Origin: JASGDN01 sp049841275
GTDB lineage: Bacteria > Chloroflexota > Chloroflexia > Thermomicrobiales > UBA6265
Length of the DNA stretch: 64,000 nucleotides
NCBI GenBank assembly: GCA_049841275.1
Contig: JASGDN010000092.1
Span: 1-64,000, forward strand
Reading direction: 5' to 3'
Shown piece by piece: positions 60,986 to 64,000 of this stretch; position 1 is the stretch's first letter, and each line of letters starts with the position of its first letter. A program made the position numbers and the translations under genes. The notes under the pieces are model-generated. The model was not told the DNA's origin and made no database searches. It saw only the letters and a list, made by a program, of their open reading frames with translations.

Positions 60986-61462
60986 ATGGGAACGGCAGCA
61001 GGGTGGACGATCTCCGAGGCGGCTTGGGACGATCCGGATGGCGAGGTGTTGCGTCAGGCCCAGCGTGACGAGATCGCCGTCCTGCACGACGGCAACCGCA
61101 ACTCGGAGCCGGGGACACCGCCCTCCGCTGCCGACATCTCACTCTTCGTGATCGCGCGGGACGCGGCCGGAAACGCCTTCGCCTGCGGAGCGCTGCGCCA
61201 GCTCGATGCGGCCTCTGCCGAGGTGAAACGGATGTATGTCCGGCCAGAGGCGCGCGGCACCGGGCTCGCTACTGCCGTTCTCCGTGCCCTGGAGGCCGCG
61301 GCGCGTTCACGCGGCTGGATGACATTGCGCCTGGAGACCGGCCGGGTGATGCCGGTCGCGATCCGGTTCTACGAGCGTGAGGGCTACCTGCCGATTCCGC
61401 CGTTCGGCGCCTACATCGGTTCGGCGAACTCGCTCTGCTTCGAGAAGCGCCTCCGGCCCTGA
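60986..61462 (+). CDS. GNAT-family N-acetyltransferase
   Basis: A 158-residue acetyltransferase: KRMYVRPEARGTGLATAVLRALE carries the acetyl-CoA motif (RxxGxA/G) and FYEREGYLPIPPFGAY the C-terminal substrate side. ATG 60986 has GGGAGGA five bases upstream. It is divergent from a TetR gene that probably controls it. The substrate is unknown; small amines or drugs are typical. Confidence 0.88.
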   Translation: MGTAAGWTISEAAWDDPDGEVLRQAQRDEIAVLHDGNRNSEPGTPPSAADISLFVIARDAAGNAFACGALRQLDAASAEVKRMYVRPEARGTGLATAVLRALEAAARSRGWMTLRLETGRVMPVAIRFYEREGYLPIPPFGAYIGSANSLCFEKRLRP

Positions 61463-61481
61463 GCCTCGGCACGCCGAATAC

Positions 61482-61825
61482 ACACAGAAATGCCCGCCGA
61501 TCTTGCGATCGCCGGGCATCCCGTCGCCAATTGACATTCCCCATACCGTGACTTCATGTGGCCGAGCACGCCGACTCCGCCCGAAAGCGAATCCGACCTC
61601 CCCACGCCGCCGTGGAGCCTTGCCGAACCGGGGTGGCCCGCAGCCCGGCTCCCGAGGGAACCTCCATCCACACCGTCCGCTTCATCGCGCTGCCGTCCCC
61701 CGAAGAGTTCAGCTTCCGAATGCTTCTGCGGCAAGCCGCATCAACCTCATCACCCCATGCTCAATGGGGCTAACGCTTCCGAATCGTGCGGTCCGAACGC
61801 CAGATCGCTTGGCGAAGCTCTCTGT
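61482..61825 (-). ncRNA. candidate non-coding RNA, copy B
   Basis: The second copy of the unit at 59847-60193, about 343 bases long. The promoter is at 61860-61832 and the terminator hairpin at 61519-61490 (RNA sense ATGCCCG...CGGGCAT, then TTTCTGTGTG). Blocks shared with copy A: GCATCAACC at 61738-61746, TCCGACCTC at 61592-61600, and a hairpin with the same GCTCA loop but a different stem (CCCCAT/ATGGGG, 61753-61769). No conserved reading frame. It converges on the GNAT gene ending at 61462. The rest of the gap, 61866-62083, shows nothing. Confidence 0.6.
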
Positions 61826-61860
61826 ACGAACAGAGTATGATACCCGTTCCGAATTGTCAA
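61821..61860 (-). promoter_or_regulatory. promoter and operator of ncRNA B
   Basis: TTGACA (61860-61855), a 17-base spacer and TACTCT (61837-61832) on the minus strand, with palindrome TCTGTACGAACAGA (61821-61834) over the -10 box and start site. The palindrome and geometry are identical to copy A. Confidence 0.65.
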
Positions 61861-62083
61861 CACCCCATCAACAAAGATCCCTCTATCACTCGGCAGGATC
61901 GCCCATGCATGGCACGGCATCGCCCACGGTCGGGTCGATGTCCTGCTTCGCCGAGAACGCATGGGCCGCGTCCCCTTGGCAAGCGCGCACCGACCACCGA
62001 AGATCGGAGCTGCCAAATCTGTCTGCTGCCGGACGCCGCCCACCATTTCAGAGCGCCGCCCGCACTCACCGCGAGGTTCCTCC

Positions 62084-63319
62084 ATGCCCGACCCATCCAT
62101 TCCCACCTCGCACCCAACAGCCGCTGGCCGCCGCGCCGTGGAGATCCTGCACGACCTGATCGCCATCCCGAGCGTCAATCCGGCCTACGATCTCACCAGC
62201 GATGGGGAGGTGCAAGTCGCCCTCTACGTAGCCGCCTGGGCGCGCGCCCTCGGCCTCCCCGTTGAACGCCAGACCGTCTTTCCCGCGACGGATGACCACC
62301 CTGCACGCGACAACATTCGCGTCCGTCTCACCGGTCCTGACGGCGCACCGACGCTCCTGCTCGAAGCACACATGGACACCGTCTCTCCCGATGCGATGCC
62401 GGACGCCTTCATGCCGGCCGAACGTGGCGGCAGGCTCTACGGGCGCGGCAGCTGCGACACGAAGGGATCGCTCGCCGCGATGATGGCGGCGGTCGAAGCG
62501 CTGGCGACCGATGGAGCGCCGCTTTCCTGCACGGTGGAACTCCTCGCCGCTGTCGATGAGGAAACCCAGGGAACGGGCGTCTTCGCCTATGTCCGCGCCG
62601 GCAATCGTCCCGCCGCCGCGATCGTCGGGGAACCGACCGAACTCCGGGTGATCCATGCCCACAACGGTTGCCTGCGCGGCGAGATCGCGGTCACTGGCCG
62701 CGCGGCGCACACCTCCATCGCCCACGAGGGCGTCAACGCGATCGAGGGCATGGCACCGGTCATCATGGCGCTGGCCGAATTGAACCGGGAGATCGCAAGC
62801 CGTCCCGGCGGTGCGGCCGATCACGGCTCATTGACGGTCAGCCTCGTCTCTGGCGGCACCGGCCTGAACATCGTGCCCGAACGCTGCACGATCGCCTACG
62901 ACCGCCGCACCGTCCCCGGCGACCGCACGACGCCCCTCCTTGCCGAGATCGACGCGGCGCTCGATGCCGTCCGGCGAACCGCAATGACTCCTGGCCTGAG
63001 CGTCGAACGGCAGACGCCATCGCTGGACATAGCCGCCCTGCTGACCCCGCTCGCGGAGCCGATCGTCCGCACCGCCGTGGAGGCGAACGCCTCGCTCGGC
63101 CTCGATTCCATTCCCACGAAGGTCCCCTACGGGTCCGACGCCAGCACCTTGCAGGAGGGAGGCATTCCGGCCATCGTCTATGGTCCCGGGAACATCGTGC
63201 AGGCCCATGGCGCCGATGAATATGTCGAGCTGATCCAGGTCGAGCAGGCGGCTGCCTTCTACGTCGCCGTCGCCCGCACCTTCATGAATGCCGCCATCTC
63301 CCATGGCGAGACCCCCTGA
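62084..63319 (+). CDS. M20-family metallopeptidase (ArgE/DapE type)
   Basis: A 411-residue di-zinc amidohydrolase. Metal and catalytic residues are H96 and D98 (EAHMDTV), D125 (GRGSCDTKGS), and E159/E160 (VDEETQG). A dimerisation insert follows (HNGCLRGEIAVTGRAAHTS), then GSDASTLQEGGIPAIVYGPG with the last His in QAHGADEYV. The reaction is removal of an N-acyl group or of an amino acid from small peptides; the substrate is not certain. ATG 62084 follows GAGGT. Its stop shares a base with the next MFS gene start. Confidence 0.9.
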   Translation: MPDPSIPTSHPTAAGRRAVEILHDLIAIPSVNPAYDLTSDGEVQVALYVAAWARALGLPVERQTVFPATDDHPARDNIRVRLTGPDGAPTLLLEAHMDTVSPDAMPDAFMPAERGGRLYGRGSCDTKGSLAAMMAAVEALATDGAPLSCTVELLAAVDEETQGTGVFAYVRAGNRPAAAIVGEPTELRVIHAHNGCLRGEIAVTGRAAHTSIAHEGVNAIEGMAPVIMALAELNREIASRPGGAADHGSLTVSLVSGGTGLNIVPERCTIAYDRRTVPGDRTTPLLAEIDAALDAVRRTAMTPGLSVERQTPSLDIAALLTPLAEPIVRTAVEANASLGLDSIPTKVPYGSDASTLQEGGIPAIVYGPGNIVQAHGADEYVELIQVEQAAAFYVAVARTFMNAAISHGETP

Positions 63320-64000
63320 TGGATGCGAGGCACCCGATCGCAACATCCCGCTCCACGCCCAGCACGACCCCCCTCCTGCTCCTGCTGACGGCCACGCTAC
63401 TGGCCGGGATCGGCAACGGCATCGCCATCGTTGCGCTCCCCTGGCTCGTGCTGGAACGCACCGGCAGCGCCACCAGCGCCTCGATCGTCGCGGCAGCTTC
63501 GTCGGTGCCGCTGCTCTTCGCCAGCATCCTCTCGGGCACGGTGGTGGATCGGATCGGCCGGAAGCGCACCGCCATGCTCTCGGACATCCTCTCCGGCCTC
63601 TCCGTGATCGCTATCCCGATCGTCGACCACGCACTCGGGCTGACCGTGTGGGTGCTCGCGCTCCTGGCGGCGCTCGGCTCGGTCTTCGATCCCGCTGGCA
63701 TCACCGCCCGCGAGACAATGCTCCCGGAAGCGACCCGCACATCCGGCTGGCGGATCGACCGCGTGAACAGCATCTACGAGGCAATCTTCAATGCCGCCTA
63801 CCTGATCGGTCCCGGCATCGGCGGCCTCCTGATCGCGGTCTTCGGCGCCTCGAACACGCTCTGGTTCACCGGCGCCGGGTTCGCGCTATCCATCCTGGCT
63901 GTCACCGGTATCCGCCTTGCCGGTGCGAATCGCCCATCTCCCATCACCGGCGAGAGTTTCTGGGCAAACACCAAGGAAGGCCTGGCCTTCGTTTGGAACG
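63319..64000 (+). CDS. MFS transporter, N-terminal part (runs off the window)
   Basis: ATG 63319 overlaps the M20 stop by one base (TGATG), so the two genes are coupled. The 227 codons present encode about six helices: LLLLTATLLAGIGNGIAIVA, the loop signature GTVVDRIGRKRTAM, and FNAAYLIGPGIGGLLIAVFG. The last visible residues are EGLAFVWN. It resembles MFS exporters of the enterobactin-exporter/MFS_3 type. The 3-prime half lies beyond the window. Confidence 0.85.
   Translation, partial: MDARHPIATSRSTPSTTPLLLLLTATLLAGIGNGIAIVALPWLVLERTGSATSASIVAAASSVPLLFASILSGTVVDRIGRKRTAMLSDILSGLSVIAIPIVDHALGLTVWVLALLAALGSVFDPAGITARETMLPEATRTSGWRIDRVNSIYEAIFNAAYLIGPGIGGLLIAVFGASNTLWFTGAGFALSILAVTGIRLAGANRPSPITGESFWANTKEGLAFVWN

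Noticed and set aside
59855..61519. The repeated hairpin as a mobile palindromic (REP-like) element
   Set aside because: Homology is not limited to the hairpin; promoter, operator and internal blocks are shared in order, which fits duplicated genes better.

Overview
The window is GC-rich chromosomal DNA of one bacterium. It is packed with short operons on both strands and has no rRNA, tRNA, CRISPR array, phage or insertion sequence that I can see. Many exported proteins carry twin-arginine signals followed by low-complexity linkers of the ATPEASP/ASPAASP kind. Two have LPNTG wall-sorting tails, and there are no outer-membrane proteins. Together with the gene families present, this points to Chloroflexota, most likely Thermomicrobiales. 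That placement is inference from style, not from a marker gene.

Layout. 1-7.6 kb: a tail of an unknown gene, an exported cupredoxin, a class II UvrA-like ATPase, a SnoaL-type protein divergent from a TetR gene with an EamA exporter, and a Tat-exported beta-propeller. 7.7-11.2 kb: an ECF sigma/anti-sigma operon with an exported paralogue of the anti-sigma sensor domain. 11.4-12.9 kb: a decayed in-frame fusion of an arsenic-type flavoprotein and a transporter. 13-16 kb: a four-gene operon (PLP lyase, HIT, MmcQ/YjbR, DUF6204) divergent from a TetR gene. 16-23.3 kb: a CocE hydrolase, histidine kinase, response regulator and CotH protein facing DUF4956 and a VTC polyphosphate-polymerase-type protein across an intergenic region full of TGTGA sites. 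23-31.9 kb: a beta-lactamase-fold hydrolase, a frameshifted siderophore-binding protein with a siderophore-interacting reductase, an S9 peptidase, a VOC protein and a UbiB/AarF kinase. 32-35.3 kb: a tandem pair of LPNTG-anchored surface proteins with duplicated terminators. 35.3-42.6 kb: MFS exporters, an oxidoreductase, two truncated genes meeting head to head, and a TrmH-type methyltransferase. 42.7-47 kb: a FAIM-like gene broken by an in-frame TAG and two convergent peptide-binding proteins. 47-54.4 kb: membrane acyltransferase-like protein, phosphotransferase, MFS, SRPBCC, APP1-like phosphatase and a diacylglycerol kinase-type protein. 54.5-64 kb: HxlR regulator with a quinone-oxidoreductase-like enzyme, sugar-metabolism genes, a DUF1778/GNAT toxin-antitoxin pair, TetR/GNAT, M20 peptidase and a partial MFS exporter.

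The most unusual feature is a pair of diverged, apparently non-coding transcription units on the minus strand (about 59847-60193 and 61482-61825). They share a promoter (TTGACA, 17-base spacer, TANTCT), an identical palindrome over the start site, several conserved blocks at nearly fixed spacing, and a terminator hairpin whose differences are all compensatory. I found no conserved reading frame and do not recognise the RNA family.

Several genes are broken (fused flavoprotein/transporter, head-to-head truncations, a frameshifted binding protein, an amber-interrupted FAIM-like gene). The truncations look biological. The single frameshifts and the stop could also be sequencing errors.
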